From: Salinicoccus carnicancri Crm
GTDB lineage: Bacteria; Bacillota; Bacilli; Staphylococcales; Salinicoccaceae
Length of the DNA stretch: 64,000 nt
Assembly (NCBI RefSeq): GCF_000330705.1
Contig: NZ_ANAM01000008.1
Span: 124,001-188,000, forward strand
Direction: 5' to 3'
The notes beneath the pieces were generated by a model, which saw only the letters and a list, made by a program, of their open reading frames with translations, ran no database searches and was not told the DNA's origin. This document shows positions 16,283-26,637 of the stretch, one piece after another; the stretch's first letter is position 1; the number at the start of each line of letters is the position of its first letter. The position numbers were made by a program, and so were the translations under genes.

Positions 16283-17752
16283 TTATTCCGCTGTGTCATT
16301 CTCTCTGTAGGAGTAGCGGTTTTCACCCCACTCGTCCACATCAGAAAGATCTGCTTTGATATTGTTTGTCTGGAACACAGGGTTGATGCCCTGTTTCAGC
16401 TGTGATCTGTAATCTGCTGCCACCTGGAATACTATACTGCTCAGCGCAAATACTGCCACCAGGTTGGTAACTGCCATGAGCGCCATAAACATGTCAGCTG
16501 TTGCCCATGCCGTTTCCAGATCCATGACCGCACCGATGAATACCATGATGACAACAAGTGCTTTGAATGTGAAAAGTACCCCTTTATTTTCTTTAATATA
16601 ATTCAGGTTGCTCTGACCGTAAAAGAAGTTCCCGAGTATAGAACTGTAGGCAAAGAGCAGAATGACAATTGCAATGAAAGTGGCGCCGAAGGAACCGATC
16701 TGTGAAGTCATCGCCGCCTGTGTCACCTGGATGCCCTGGATTGCATCTGCACCATACTCCAGGTCGGTATACATAAGTATGATGATCGCTGTCGCTGTAC
16801 ATACAACCATGGTATCGAAAAATACACCAAGGGATTGTATGAGCCCCTGCTTGACAGGGTGGCTGACTGCAGCTGCAGCTGCTGCATTTGGGGCGGAACC
16901 CATACCCGCTTCGTTTGAAAAGAGCCCACGCTGGAAACCGTTGAGGATTGCTGCACCCACTGCACCGCCAAATGCTTCACGGATACCGAAAGCATTTGCA
17001 AATATAGTGGAGATCATTGGAATAATCTGGTCATAATTGATGATTAATATTACCAGTACAACCGCAAGATAGATGACAGCCATGACAGGCACAATATATC
17101 CGGTCACATTGGCTACCCACTTGGCTCCCCCGAAAATGACAAGGGCGGTAAATGCGGCTATAATCACACCGATGACCCATCGGTCAATATTGAACGCTTC
17201 CTCATAGGCATGGGCTATGGTATTGGACTGGAGTCCGTTGAAGACAAATCCGAATGTGACTGTAATGAGAATCGCAAAGAATATACCCAGCCACCTCTGG
17301 TCAAGCCCCTTTTCCATATAGTAGGCAGGGCCGCCGCGGAACCCGCCCTCTCTGTCCTTTACTTTGAAAACCTGTGCCAGCGTGGATTCAAAGAATGCAG
17401 TCGCTGCACCGAAGAATGCAATCACCCACATCCAGAATACGGCACCCGGTCCCCCGAGTACGATTGCTGTGGCGACCCCGGCGATATTTCCGGTTCCGAC
17501 ACGTGAAGCGGCACTGATTGTGAATGCTTTGAAAGGAGAAATACCTTTTGAACCATCCGGTAAACTCTCCGCTTTTTCCTTCAATACACGAAACATTTCC
17601 CTGAACCATCTGAACTGGACGAACCTGGAGCTGATGGAAAAATATAACCCCGCGAGTATTAGAAGGCCGATGAGGAAGTCTCCCCAAAGAAGCGTGTTGC
17701 CGACTTCTACTATTGATTTGAACCAATCTGGTATAATGCCTTCAAAATCCAT
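16283..17752 (-). CDS. alsT: Sodium:alanine (AGCS family) symporter
   Basis: 489 residues with about eleven membrane helices. AGCS marks: SRVGTGNIAGVATAI, GPGAVFWMWVIAFFGAATAFFE, GGPAYYMEKGL and GLFSNEAGMGSAPNAAAAA. Such carriers import alanine, glycine or glutamine with sodium. Close to AlsT/GlnT of Bacillus; the substrate is inference. The ATG at 17752 has a perfect CAGGAGG ribosome site, which is also the 3' arm of a hairpin ending the upstream parC transcript. Confidence 0.9.
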   Translation of the reverse strand: MDFEGIIPDWFKSIVEVGNTLLWGDFLIGLLILAGLYFSISSRFVQFRWFREMFRVLKEKAESLPDGSKGISPFKAFTISAASRVGTGNIAGVATAIVLGGPGAVFWMWVIAFFGAATAFFESTLAQVFKVKDREGGFRGGPAYYMEKGLDQRWLGIFFAILITVTFGFVFNGLQSNTIAHAYEEAFNIDRWVIGVIIAAFTALVIFGGAKWVANVTGYIVPVMAVIYLAVVLVILIINYDQIIPMISTIFANAFGIREAFGGAVGAAILNGFQRGLFSNEAGMGSAPNAAAAAAVSHPVKQGLIQSLGVFFDTMVVCTATAIIILMYTDLEYGADAIQGIQVTQAAMTSQIGSFGATFIAIVILLFAYSSILGNFFYGQSNLNYIKENKGVLFTFKALVVIMVFIGAVMDLETAWATADMFMALMAVTNLVAVFALSSIVFQVAADYRSQLKQGINPVFQTNNIKADLSDVDEWGENRYSYRENDTAE

Positions 17753-17800
17753 AAAAAAACACCTCCTGCATGATATTAAGTATTATATCACTACAGGAGG
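17753..17800 (-). promoter_or_regulatory. parC terminator hairpin superimposed on the alsT promoter and ribosome site
   Basis: On the minus strand CCTCCTG (17800-17794) pairs with CAGGAGG (17768-17762), and inside it TGATAT pairs with ATATCA; GTTTTTTT and then the alsT ATG follow. The shape is that of an intrinsic terminator for parE-parC. Its 3' arm is the alsT Shine-Dalgarno. The loop side holds TGATATAAT, an extended -10 element (TATAAT at 17787-17782). A transcript started there would lack the 5' arm and leave the ribosome site free. Confidence 0.6.
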
Positions 17801-17823
17801 AAAGAGGAAATTCAATATATAGA

Positions 17824-20235
17824 TTATGTGAACGCTTCAAACATCACTTCATTCACTTCACCAAACGTATTTTCATCAACAATAAACGAACCATTGGAGT
17901 ACTTGCCGCTCATTCTGATTGATTTTGCATTGGTCCTGAATTCGGATGCTGCAGATTTGAGCAATATATCAATATCATCTTTAACGAGCCTCGCATTTAT
18001 CAGGCGATGCGGTTTCGATTTGATATCCTTCAGCAGCATGTTGCCAACCTGTGCTCTTGAACCTTCTTCAAAAAGGTTGAGCTCCGTACGTTTTACAGAA
18101 CCTCTTTGGGACACTGTAATCAGATATTTCTGGTCTGACACCAGGCCGGCCATAATGATGCAGTCATCGTCTTTGACATTCATCGCCCGGACACCCTGTG
18201 CTTTAAGACCTGTGTTGTTGACTTCGGAAACAGGGTATCTGAGCGTCATCCCTTTGCGTGTGACAAGGAGAATATCCTCCTCTTTCGCATCCGACAACTC
18301 CACAGAGACGACTCTGTCATTGTTTTTAATACCCATGCCCGCTATCGGCCGTTTGATGCGGGTTGCTTCATACGCATCAAGCCCCGTTAATTTGATCTGG
18401 CCACGCTCTGTTACCATAACTACAGTGGTTTTGCTGTCATACTCTCCGATGAGAAATGCAGTGAGGGGGGTTTCATCGGATTTGAGATTGAACCTGGTTG
18501 AAAGATGTTGCCCATTGTCCTTCCATTTGATGTCCTGCAGTTCGTGGACAGGGATGATCATGTAGTTGCCATAGTTAGTGAAAACAAGGCAGTGCTGCAG
18601 CGTATGCCCTTCTTCCAGCATGATCAGCCGGTCTTCCTGCTTCATCCCGACCTCCCCGATTGTACTTGCATTATAGCTCCGCATACTCGTGCGTTTGATA
18701 TATCCCTCTTTAGTCACTGAGACCATGACATCTTCTTTGGCGATGAGCACTTCTTTTTCCAGTTCTATTGTCTGAATTTCATCTTCGATGACACTCAGCC
18801 TCGGAGATGAGTACTTTTTCCGTATTTCTTTCAGTTCCTTTTTAATCACGGAGAGCAATTTCTTTTCATTACCCAGGATTTCCCGCAGCTGATTGATGGT
18901 GTATTCGAGTTCATTGTGCTCCGTCTCAAGTTCCACAATATCTGTATTCGTCAGCCTGTACAGCTGAAGCATGACAATGGCTTCCGCCTGGACTTCAGTG
19001 AAACCGAACGCTTCTACCAGATTGTCCTTGGCATTCCGCTTGTTTTCCGATTCCCGTATTACACGGATCACTTCATCCAGTATGGACAGTGCTTTCATCA
19101 GCCCCTCGATGATGTGCATCCGCTTTTCCGCTTCTTCAAGTTCATATTCAGAACGGTTACGGACCACTTCCTTCTGATGTCTGACATAGGCTTCCAGTAT
19201 TTCTTTGAGCCCAAGAAGCTTCGGCGCCCGGTCACTGATAGCCACCATGTTGAAATTATAGGAAACCTGCAGGTCCGTCTTCTTATAGAGGTAGTTGATG
19301 ATGCCCTCGACATTTGCATCCTTCCTCGTTTCGATGACTACACACTGCCCGTCCCGGTCTGTTTCATCCCGGACTTCGATGATGCCGTCCACTTTCCGAT
19401 CTGCACGGATTTCATCGACCTTCTTCACAAGACTCGCCTTGTTCACTTCAAATGGCAGCTCATCGATGATGATATGGGTCTTGCCGCCTCTTACATCCTC
19501 GGTCCTCACTTTACTGCGGACAATGATTTTTCCCCTGCCCGTTTCATAGGCTTTCCTGATTTCGGAGACACCCTGGATGATGCCGCCCGTCGGAAAGTCC
19601 GGCCCTTGGATGATTGTCATCAGTTCGTCGATTTTCACCGTCGGCTTATCTATGACCTTGAGTGTTGCATCGATGACTTCCTCGAGATTATGCGGCGGTA
19701 TTTCAGTGGCATAACCGGCGGATATTCCCGTCGTGCCGTTTACGAGAAGGTTCGGGAATCTGGCCGGCAGGACGACCGGTTCAACTTCTGTGTCATCAAA
19801 GTTATTGATGAACTGAACCGTGTTTTTCCTGATATCCCTAAGCATTTCATTGGAAATTTCAGAGAGTCTCGCTTCCGTATAACGCATTGCAGCCGGCGGA
19901 TCCCCATCCACGCTACCTTTGTTGCCATGGATGGTGATAAGCTCTTCTCGCATCTTCCATTCCTGTGAGAGCCTTACCATGGCATCATACACACTTGTAT
20001 CCCCGTGCGGGTGATAGTTACCGATGACGTTACCCACAGTTTTGGCGGATTTTCTGTATCCCCTCTCGAATGTGTTGCCCTCTTTGTACATCGCATACAA
20101 TATCCTTCTCTGCACCGGCTTCAGCCCATCCCTGACATCAGGGATGGCCCGGTCCTGGATGACATATTTACTGTACCGTCCGAAACGGTCGCCGATGACA
20201 TCCTCCAGCTGAAGCTGCTGAATATGATCCGTCAT
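17824..20235 (-). CDS. parC: DNA topoisomerase IV subunit A
   Basis: 803 residues, the usual ParC/GrlA length. It has the winged-helix/tower breakage-reunion domain with catalytic Tyr119 in [10 protein letters not shown] and a C-terminal beta-pinwheel. The enzyme decatenates daughter chromosomes with ParE. In the quinolone-determining region the sequence is [12 protein letters not shown]: residue 80 is Thr and residue 84 Asp, where S. aureus GrlA has Ser80 and Glu84. Start ATG overlaps the parE stop (ATGA). Confidence 0.96.
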   Translation of the reverse strand: MTDHIQQLQLEDVIGDRFGRYSKYVIQDRAIPDVRDGLKPVQRRILYAMYKEGNTFERGYRKSAKTVGNVIGNYHPHGDTSVYDAMVRLSQEWKMREELITIHGNKGSVDGDPPAAMRYTEARLSEISNEMLRDIRKNTVQFINNFDDTEVEPVVLPARFPNLLVNGTTGISAGYATEIPPHNLEEVIDATLKVIDKPTVKIDELMTIIQGPDFPTGGIIQGVSEIRKAYETGRGKIIVRSKVRTEDVRGGKTHIIIDELPFEVNKASLVKKVDEIRADRKVDGIIEVRDETDRDGQCVVIETRKDANVEGIINYLYKKTDLQVSYNFNMVAISDRAPKLLGLKEILEAYVRHQKEVVRNRSEYELEEAEKRMHIIEGLMKALSILDEVIRVIRESENKRNAKDNLVEAFGFTEVQAEAIVMLQLYRLTNTDIVELETEHNELEYTINQLREILGNEKKLLSVIKKELKEIRKKYSSPRLSVIEDEIQTIELEKEVLIAKEDVMVSVTKEGYIKRTSMRSYNASTIGEVGMKQEDRLIMLEEGHTLQHCLVFTNYGNYMIIPVHELQDIKWKDNGQHLSTRFNLKSDETPLTAFLIGEYDSKTTVVMVTERGQIKLTGLDAYEATRIKRPIAGMGIKNNDRVVSVELSDAKEEDILLVTRKGMTLRYPVSEVNNTGLKAQGVRAMNVKDDDCIIMAGLVSDQKYLITVSQRGSVKRTELNLFEEGSRAQVGNMLLKDIKSKPHRLINARLVKDDIDILLKSAASEFRTNAKSIRMSGKYSNGSFIVDENTFGEVNEVMFEAFT

Positions 20236-22211
20236 GAAGTTTCACCACTCTCTTCCAATTTTGCCACATCATCATTTTCAAGAATGCTGTCCTGCTCTTC
20301 CAGCGTGAAACTCACATTCGATTCTATCCATTTACGCCGCATTTCAACATTATCCCCCATGAGTGTCGTGACACGTTTCAGCGACAGTGCTTCATCTTCG
20401 ATCCTCACCTGGATCAGCGTGCGTGAATCCGGGTTCATCGTCGTCTCCCATAGCTGGGCAGGCATCATTTCACCAAGCCCCTTATAGCGCTGGAGTTCGA
20501 CATTTTTACCCAATTCCTTCTGTGCCTCGGCAAGCTCATCTTCCGTCCATACATAGCGCACTACTTCCTTGCCTTTCACTTTCTTTTTCAGCTGGAAGAG
20601 CGGCGGCAGTGCGATATAGATTTTGCCTGCATCGAATAAAGGACGCATGTAATTGAAGAAAAACGTCAGAAGAAGCACCTGGATGTGTGCCCCGTCCGTA
20701 TCAGCATCGGTCATGATGATGATTTTATCGTAGTTTGAATCCGCCACTTTGAACTCATTCCCGACTCCCGCGCCGATCGTATGGATGATCGTATTGATCT
20801 CCTCATTTTTGAATATATCCTCGAATTTCGCTTTCTCGGTATTGATCACCTTACCGCGGAGGGGGAGGATGGCCTGGAATTTCCTGTCTCTGCCCTGTTT
20901 TGCAGAGCCGCCGGCGGAATCCCCCTCGACCAGATACAATTCATTTTTTTTGGCATTCCTGCTCTGTGCCGGGGTCAGCTTTCCGGACAGGAGAGTATCC
21001 TTGCGCTTTTTCTTTCCGTTCCTCGCCTCTTCACGCGCCTTCCTTGCTGTTTCCCTGACGTTTCTTGCCTTGATGGCTTTTTTGACGAGCTGGGTGCTGA
21101 GTGTACCATTCTCTTCAAGATAGTAGGGAAGATGATCCGCCAGAAGCGCCTCCATCACATTTCTCGCCTCACTCGTTCCGAGTTTGCTCTTCGTCTGCCC
21201 TTCAAACTGAAGCAGATCTTCCGGGACTTTTACAGAGAGCACTGCAGTCAGACCTTCCCGTATATCATTCCCTTCAAGATTCTTATCTTTATCTTTCAGT
21301 TCATTAATCTTCCTTGCATATTCATTGAAGACACGTGTAAAACCTGTTTTGAAACCAACTTCATGTGTGCCCCCGTCTTTCGTCCTCACATTGTTGACAA
21401 AGGAGATGACGGTTTCACTGTACTGATCATTGTACTGGAAACTGACTTCGGCGAGTATGCCGTTGTATTCGCCGGAAAACATGCTGATTTCCCCGATGGA
21501 ATCCTTGCCTTCATTCAGGAAATCGATGAACGCTTTCAAACCGTCATCATATTTGAATGATTCCTCGAGCGGCTCCTCAGGACGTCTGTCGGTTATGCTG
21601 ATCCTGAGCCCTTTCTGGAGAAAGGCGGATTCCCGCATCCTCTCCATGATCGTTTCAAAATGGAACACCGTGCCTGATTTGAAGATTTCCGGATCGGGTT
21701 TGAAAGTCACTTCTGTGCCGGTCTTTTTTGTCTTGCCAGCCGCAGTCAGCGGACGGTCAACTTTGCCGCCGTCTTTGAATGACATCTCATGGATTTTGCC
21801 GTCCCTGAATATCCTGATTTCGACCCAGGAACTGAGTGCATTGACAACAGAGGCACCCACGCCATGAAGTCCGCCGGCAGTTTTGTAGCCGCCCGAACCG
21901 AATTTTCCGCCTGCGTGCAGCACCGTGAAGATGACTTCCGGTGTCGGACGCCCGGAAGCGTGTTTCCCCGTCGGCATGCCACGGCCATTGTCGGTCACTG
22001 TTATGCTGTCATCCTTGTTGATCGTGATGAAAATTTCATCACCATATCCATTGATGATCTCATCCACAGAGTTGTCTGTAATTTCGTAGACGAGATGATG
22101 AAGTCCCCGATGATCCGTCGACCCTATATACATACCCGGCCGTTTCCGCACCGCATCAAGACCTTCCAGTATTTGTATCGATTCATCTGTATAAGTATTC
22201 TGTCTTGCCAA
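20232..22211 (-). CDS. parE: DNA topoisomerase IV subunit B
   Basis: 659 residues. GHKL ATPase domain (DNSVDEIINGYG, DNGRGMPTG, GGLHGVGASVVNALS) and TOPRIM domain (EGDSAGGSA, then IMTDADTDGAHI). The TTG at 22211 is chosen: it has GGGAGG nine bases upstream and gives the N-terminus LARQNTYTDESIQILEGL, matching S. aureus ParE; the longer frame to 22325 would run through the LexA box. First gene of the parE-parC operon, predicted to be SOS-controlled. Confidence 0.95.
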   Translation of the reverse strand: MARQNTYTDESIQILEGLDAVRKRPGMYIGSTDHRGLHHLVYEITDNSVDEIINGYGDEIFITINKDDSITVTDNGRGMPTGKHASGRPTPEVIFTVLHAGGKFGSGGYKTAGGLHGVGASVVNALSSWVEIRIFRDGKIHEMSFKDGGKVDRPLTAAGKTKKTGTEVTFKPDPEIFKSGTVFHFETIMERMRESAFLQKGLRISITDRRPEEPLEESFKYDDGLKAFIDFLNEGKDSIGEISMFSGEYNGILAEVSFQYNDQYSETVISFVNNVRTKDGGTHEVGFKTGFTRVFNEYARKINELKDKDKNLEGNDIREGLTAVLSVKVPEDLLQFEGQTKSKLGTSEARNVMEALLADHLPYYLEENGTLSTQLVKKAIKARNVRETARKAREEARNGKKKRKDTLLSGKLTPAQSRNAKKNELYLVEGDSAGGSAKQGRDRKFQAILPLRGKVINTEKAKFEDIFKNEEINTIIHTIGAGVGNEFKVADSNYDKIIIMTDADTDGAHIQVLLLTFFFNYMRPLFDAGKIYIALPPLFQLKKKVKGKEVVRYVWTEDELAEAQKELGKNVELQRYKGLGEMMPAQLWETTMNPDSRTLIQVRIEDEALSLKRVTTLMGDNVEMRRKWIESNVSFTLEEQDSILENDDVAKLEESGETS

Positions 22212-22227
22212 ATCAGGTATCCTCCCA

Positions 22228-22241
22228 CAAACGTACGTTCG
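22228..22241 (-). promoter_or_regulatory. LexA (SOS) box upstream of parE
   Basis: On the minus strand CGAACGTACGTTTG matches every position of the Gram-positive LexA consensus CGAACRNRYGTTYG. It lies 17 bases before the TTG start, between the presumed promoter and the ribosome site. parE-parC are reported members of the S. aureus LexA regulon (established knowledge), so this fits. Confidence 0.85.
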
Positions 22242-22428
22242 TTTAATGTAATCTCTTACTATTTTTATACAAATCTTTGGCGATTGCAACCCTAAGCTCC
22301 ATTTTACACGGTTTTTACATTTCAAGCCATTAGTTTACGATAACATTAATATGTAAACTAATTTGTGTTAGGTGCAGATAGTTTTTTATGGTAAACTGTT
22401 AGTACCTGATGATAAAGGGGTTTTTAAT

Positions 22429-23013
22429 TTGGAAATACTCATTTCACTGTTGGTGTTCGGTTACCTGATCGGAGCAGTACCTTTCAGCCTTCTCATCGGG
22501 AAATGGTTCTACAAGATCGACCTGAGGGAACATGGGAGCGGGAACATCGGAACTACCAATACATTCCGTGTACTCGGTAAGAAAGCGGGAATCCTCGTAC
22601 TCATAATGGATATGATGAAAGGGGCAATCCCTGTCTGGACGGCAATGCTCATAGACACCGACTTCCACGTATTCCTGCCGGGACTGGCTGCTGCACTCGG
22701 CCATGTGTATTCGATATTTTTGAAATTCAGGGGCGGCAAGGCTGTTGCCACGAGCGCAGGTGCTGTGCTCGCATATAATCCATTGATGTTTGCTATATTA
22801 CTGAGCGTCTTTCTACTTACTTTAAAAACCAGCAAATATGTGTCTTTGTCCAGCATAGTCAGCGCCGTCCTGTTCTTCATCCTTTCCCTTGTTTTCCGCG
22901 ACCCTCTGCTTATCGGATTATCTTTTGTCATTGCCGTAGTTATAGTTGTTAGACATATATCCAACATTAAACGTATAATGGACGGCACAGAGTCAAAGAT
23001 TACATTCATGTAG
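22429..23013 (+). CDS. plsY: Glycerol-3-phosphate acyltransferase PlsY
   Basis: 194 residues with about five membrane helices. PlsY motifs: REHGSGNIGTTNTFRVLG (motif 1), LGHVYSIFLKFRGGKAVATSAG (motif 2) and IVVRHISNIKRI (motif 3). It transfers acyl groups from acyl-phosphate to glycerol-3-phosphate, the first step of phospholipid synthesis. TTG at 22429 with AAAGGGG upstream is preferred over an ATG-type start further up, because homology begins at EILISLLVFGYLIG. Divergent from parE, as in staphylococci; cotranscribed with the HesB-like gene. Confidence 0.93.
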   Translation: MEILISLLVFGYLIGAVPFSLLIGKWFYKIDLREHGSGNIGTTNTFRVLGKKAGILVLIMDMMKGAIPVWTAMLIDTDFHVFLPGLAAALGHVYSIFLKFRGGKAVATSAGAVLAYNPLMFAILLSVFLLTLKTSKYVSLSSIVSAVLFFILSLVFRDPLLIGLSFVIAVVIVVRHISNIKRIMDGTESKITFM

Positions 23014-23030
23014 CGAAAGGATTGATCAGC

Positions 23031-23312
23031 ATGCTTAAAGTCACTGACAATGCAGTTAATTGGATGAAAGAAGAACTCGACCCCGAAAACGGCCAAGGCG
23101 TAAATATCTATGTAAGATATGGTGGAGAAACCCAGCTCAAGCAAGGCTTTTCCCCTGCCCTTACAGTCGACACCATCCCTGACGACAGTAAGGTCTTCGA
23201 ATACGACGGTATAGACATTTTCATAAAAGAAAGCGATCTTTGGTACTTCGAAGATTCAGAGCTTACAGTTGATGTTAACGATCAGGAAGAAATAGAATTT
23301 TCAGATAATTGA
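23031..23312 (+). CDS. HesB/YneR-like protein
   Basis: 93 residues with the HesB/IscA fold pattern (AVNWMKEEL, VNIYVRYGG, QGFSPALTVD, DIFIKESDLWYF). Unlike IscA it contains no cysteine, so it cannot ligate an iron-sulfur cluster in the usual way; cysteine-free YneR proteins of this kind are known in Firmicutes and their role is unclear. The ATG at 23031 fits AAAGGA; an in-frame TTG at 23022 is too close. Second gene after plsY, closed by a terminator. Confidence 0.8.
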   Translation: MLKVTDNAVNWMKEELDPENGQGVNIYVRYGGETQLKQGFSPALTVDTIPDDSKVFEYDGIDIFIKESDLWYFEDSELTVDVNDQEEIEFSDN

Positions 23313-23327
23313 AAAATGATTAAAATG

Positions 23328-23360
23328 AACAGCCCATCTCACATTGAGATGGGCTGTTTT
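23328..23360. terminator. Bidirectional terminator
   Basis: ACAGCCCATCTCA and TGAGATGGGCTGT with a three-base loop and T-run lie between the plsY operon and the convergent aconitase gene. Confidence 0.92.
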
Positions 23361-23372
23361 CATGAAGCCTTC

Positions 23373-26075
23373 TTATTTGAGTTTGTTTCTGAGAACAAGC
23401 TGCAGAATTCCACCGTGGCGGTAGTAATCCACTTCAACTTCAGAATCAAAGCGCGCTTTGACTTTGAATTCTTTTTTCTCACCTTTGTCATTCGTTGCTG
23501 CAACATCGAGAAGGTCTCCCGGTTTCACTGACTCGTCAACCTGTATGTCAAATGTTTCGCTGCCATCGAGACCAAGTGAATCCGCATTTTCGCCATCAAC
23601 AAACTGCAACGGCAGCACACCCATCATTACAAGGTTTGAACGGTGGATACGTTCATAGCTTGCCGCAATGACTGCTTTGACACCAAGCAGGTTCGTACCT
23701 TTGGCAGCCCAGTCACGGCTGGAGCCCATGCCGTAATCGTCTCCTGCTACGACGACGAGACCTGTACCGTCCTGCTGATACTTCATCGCTGCATCATAGA
23801 TACTCATCACTTCACCTGTCGGCCAGTAAGTTGTGAATCCACCTTCTGTACCCGGTGCAATCTTGTTGCGGATACGGATGTTTGCAAAAGTACCACGCAT
23901 CATCACTTCATGATTTCCGCGGCGGGAACCGTATGAGTTGAAGTCCCTAGGAGATACACCCTGTTCGATCAGCCATTTTCCTGCCGGTGTATCCTTGCCG
24001 ATCGCACCTGCCGGTGAAATGTGGTCTGTTGTCACAGAGTCCCCGAATTTACCGAGTACACGCAGACCGTTAAGCGACTCTACTGTACCTGCTTCTGTCG
24101 ACAGATCCTGGAAGAATGTCGGATTCTGGATGTAAGTGGATTTCGGATCGAAATCGTAGAGCGGTGCATCGGTTGTTTCAATATTGTTCCAGATTTCATT
24201 GGAATCAAATACGCTTTCGTATTCTTTCCTGAACAATTCAGGTGTCACTGTACTCATGACTGCATCCCTGACTGCTTTTGTGGAAGGCCAGATATCCTGC
24301 ATGAATATATCATTGCCTTCTTTGTCCTGGCCGATCGGTTCAGATTTAAGGTCAATGTCCACAGTTCCTGCCAGTGCGTAAGCAACCACAAGCGGCGGTG
24401 AAGCCAGATAGTTCGCTTTGACAAGCGGATGGATCCTTCCTTCGAAGTTACGGTTACCGGAAAGTACAGAAGACACTAGCAGATCATTGTCCACGATTGT
24501 TTCTGTGATTTCGGGCTTGAGCGGACCGGAGTTGCCGATACACGTTGTACAGCCGTACCCGACAAGGTTGAAGCCGAGCTTATCAAGATATTCCTGCAGG
24601 CCTGAGTCTTCAAGGTACCCTGTAACGACTTTGGAACCCGGAGCCAGTGAAGTTTTGACATAAGCAGGCACTTCAAGTCCTTTTTCAACCGCATTCTTGG
24701 CAAGCAGACCTGCACCAAGCATTACGTACGGGTTGGATGTATTCGTACAGGAAGTGATGGCAGCAATCACCAGATCACCTGTGCTGATTTCAGCAGTCCC
24801 ACCATCTTTGAAGTTGACTGTACCTTTTTTGTCGAATTCAGATTCGTCCATGCCGTGGCCATGGTTACCGCTTTCGGCTGTAACGGATTTTCTGTACTCA
24901 TCCTTCATCTCTGACAGCGGGATGAGGTCCTGAGGACGCTTCGGTCCTGCGAGTGAAGGTTCCACCGTTGAGAGATCAAGATCCACTACATCAGTGTAAA
25001 CTGCTTCCTCTTCCGGATTGAAGAACATGCCATTCTCTTTCAGATACTGTTCCACAACAGCAAGATGCTCTTCGGAACGGCCTGTCAGACGCATATAGTC
25101 GATCGTTTCAGAATCGACCGGGAAGAAACCGCAGGTTGCGCCGTATTCCGGTGCCATGTTTGCGATTGTCGCGCGGTCGGCGAGTGGAAGTTCAGTGACC
25201 CCCTGGCCGAAGAATTCAACGAATTTGCCGACCACCCCTTTTTGACGGAGCAACTCAGTGACACGAAGCGCGAGGTCGGTCGCTGTTGCGCCCTCAGGCA
25301 GTGCATTGGTCATCTTCACACCGATGACTTCTGGCACCGGGAAATATGAAGGCTGACCGAGCATTCCCGCTTCAGCTTCAATTCCGCCGACACCCCAGCC
25401 AAGTACGCCGAGGCCGTTGATCATAGTAGTATGGGAATCCGTACCTACCAAAGTATCCGGATAAGTCACGAGGCCACTCTCTTCCTCTCTGACATGCACA
25501 ACATTAGCAAGATACTCGAGGTTGACCTGGTGCACGATACCTGTTGCAGGCGGTACAGCTTTGTAGTTGTCAAACGCTTTAGTCGCCCAGTTCAGGAATT
25601 CATAACGTTCCTGGTTTCTTTCGAACTCAAATTCCATGTTCTTCTGGAGTGCATCATGCGTACCGTACTCATCAACCTGAACAGAGTGGTCGATGACGAG
25701 ATCGACAGGCACTTCCGGGTTGATCTTCTGAACGTCGCCGCCGACATCATCCATCGCTTTCCTGAGTGATGCAAGATCGACAACTGCGGGAACACCTGTG
25801 AAATCCTGAAGAATAACACGTGATGGTTTGAACGGCACTTCGTTGCCTTCATTGTTCCCCTTATCCCACTGTGCCAAAGATTCGATGTGTTCATTTTTGA
25901 TTACTTTGCCATCATACTGTCTGAGCACCGATTCAAGCAGCACTCTGATTGAGTATGGCAGTTTGGAAGTTTCCGAAAAACCTTTTTCAGTAAGGGTTTT
26001 CAAACTGTAGTATTTGTAATCCTTACCGCCAACACTAAATGAACGCTTTGCAGCTTCATTTAAATTCTGACTCAT
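23373..26075 (-). CDS. acnA: Aconitate hydratase
   Basis: 900 residues, the size of AcnA/CitB. It interconverts citrate and isocitrate in the TCA cycle using a [4Fe-4S] cluster. The three cluster cysteines are visible in [10 protein letters not shown] and [12 protein letters not shown]; the active-site stretches [19 protein letters not shown] and [15 protein letters not shown] are intact. When iron is low the apoprotein of this class also binds RNA in Bacillus. The promoter has a CcpC/CcpE-type box between -35 and -10, consistent with citrate-responsive control. Confidence 0.97.
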   Translation of the reverse strand: MSQNLNEAAKRSFSVGGKDYKYYSLKTLTEKGFSETSKLPYSIRVLLESVLRQYDGKVIKNEHIESLAQWDKGNNEGNEVPFKPSRVILQDFTGVPAVVDLASLRKAMDDVGGDVQKINPEVPVDLVIDHSVQVDEYGTHDALQKNMEFEFERNQERYEFLNWATKAFDNYKAVPPATGIVHQVNLEYLANVVHVREEESGLVTYPDTLVGTDSHTTMINGLGVLGWGVGGIEAEAGMLGQPSYFPVPEVIGVKMTNALPEGATATDLALRVTELLRQKGVVGKFVEFFGQGVTELPLADRATIANMAPEYGATCGFFPVDSETIDYMRLTGRSEEHLAVVEQYLKENGMFFNPEEEAVYTDVVDLDLSTVEPSLAGPKRPQDLIPLSEMKDEYRKSVTAESGNHGHGMDESEFDKKGTVNFKDGGTAEISTGDLVIAAITSCTNTSNPYVMLGAGLLAKNAVEKGLEVPAYVKTSLAPGSKVVTGYLEDSGLQEYLDKLGFNLVGYGCTTCIGNSGPLKPEITETIVDNDLLVSSVLSGNRNFEGRIHPLVKANYLASPPLVVAYALAGTVDIDLKSEPIGQDKEGNDIFMQDIWPSTKAVRDAVMSTVTPELFRKEYESVFDSNEIWNNIETTDAPLYDFDPKSTYIQNPTFFQDLSTEAGTVESLNGLRVLGKFGDSVTTDHISPAGAIGKDTPAGKWLIEQGVSPRDFNSYGSRRGNHEVMMRGTFANIRIRNKIAPGTEGGFTTYWPTGEVMSIYDAAMKYQQDGTGLVVVAGDDYGMGSSRDWAAKGTNLLGVKAVIAASYERIHRSNLVMMGVLPLQFVDGENADSLGLDGSETFDIQVDESVKPGDLLDVAATNDKGEKKEFKVKARFDSEVEVDYYRHGGILQLVLRNKLK

Positions 26076-26123
26076 AGTTAATAGCCCCCTATCAATATTT
26101 CAGTCATGCGACTGCTCATATCA

Positions 26124-26152
26124 ATTGTATAACTTAAATTTATGGATGTAAA
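26124..26152 (-). promoter_or_regulatory. Promoter of acnA with a CcpC/CcpE-type box in the spacer
   Basis: Minus strand: TTTACA (26152-26147), 17-base spacer, TACAAT (26129-26124). The motif ATAA-N7-TTAT, known as the CcpC (Bacillus) and CcpE (S. aureus) operator of aconitase genes, is present exactly at 26129-26143 and falls within the spacer and the edge of the -10. Confidence 0.7.
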
Positions 26153-26187
26153 CGAAACTCAACTTGAAAAAGACGTAATTACGATAC

Positions 26188-26232
26188 AAAAAAATGACCT
26201 ATAGTAATAAGCACTGCTTATGGCCATAGGTC
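26188..26232 (-). terminator. Terminator of the small membrane-protein gene
   Basis: GACCTAT ... ATAGGTC encloses an inner ATAAGCA/TGCTTAT stem. On the minus strand a run of seven T follows. It lies between the 26250 gene and the acnA promoter. Confidence 0.85.
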
Positions 26233-26249
26233 GGAGACATAACTATATA

Positions 26250-26612
26250 TTAATTGTTCTTTCTGTTCCCTTCCCTCTCCCGTTCCTCTTCGTATTCTTT
26301 CATCATCTTCTCATAACGGGTTCCTTCATAATCCGGTTCAATGAGCAGGTTCAACGCTTTCTGTTCGTCGGAAATATCCTTGTAGGTCGCTATCATTACG
26401 AATATCAGTATGATGGAGAACGGAAATGCCGATGCGATTATGGATATGATCAGTCCCATCGGCATGTTATTGAACATTTCGAACATGATTTCCTCGGTGG
26501 CAAGGTCTCCGAAGCCACCAAACGTTTTTTCTGCTTCAATTGCACCGACACCGAATACACTGAACCAGAAAAAATGGGGACTGCGGGGCCCATGTTGTAT
26601 ATGTTGGTGCAA
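26250..26612 (-). CDS. Uncharacterised membrane protein with acidic C-terminus
   Basis: 120 residues, unrecognised. One hydrophobic stretch early (HFFWFSVFGVGAI), a second long membrane segment around residues 48-75 (GLIISIIASAFPFSIILIFVMIA), then a charged tail rich in Glu and Arg ending EREREGNRKNN. The TTG at 26612 has a strong AGGAGG; the ATG at 26639 is ruled out because it lies in the -10 of the only good promoter. A shorter start at an internal ATG (MFEMFNN) with GAGG is a second possibility. Confidence 0.55.
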   Translation of the reverse strand: MHQHIQHGPRSPHFFWFSVFGVGAIEAEKTFGGFGDLATEEIMFEMFNNMPMGLIISIIASAFPFSIILIFVMIATYKDISDEQKALNLLIEPDYEGTRYEKMMKEYEEEREREGNRKNN

Positions 26613-26637
26613 AATTATCCTCCTAAAACACTTCCCC

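Noticed and set aside
18916-19968. Plus-strand open frame of 350 codons
   Set aside because: Antisense shadow of parC.
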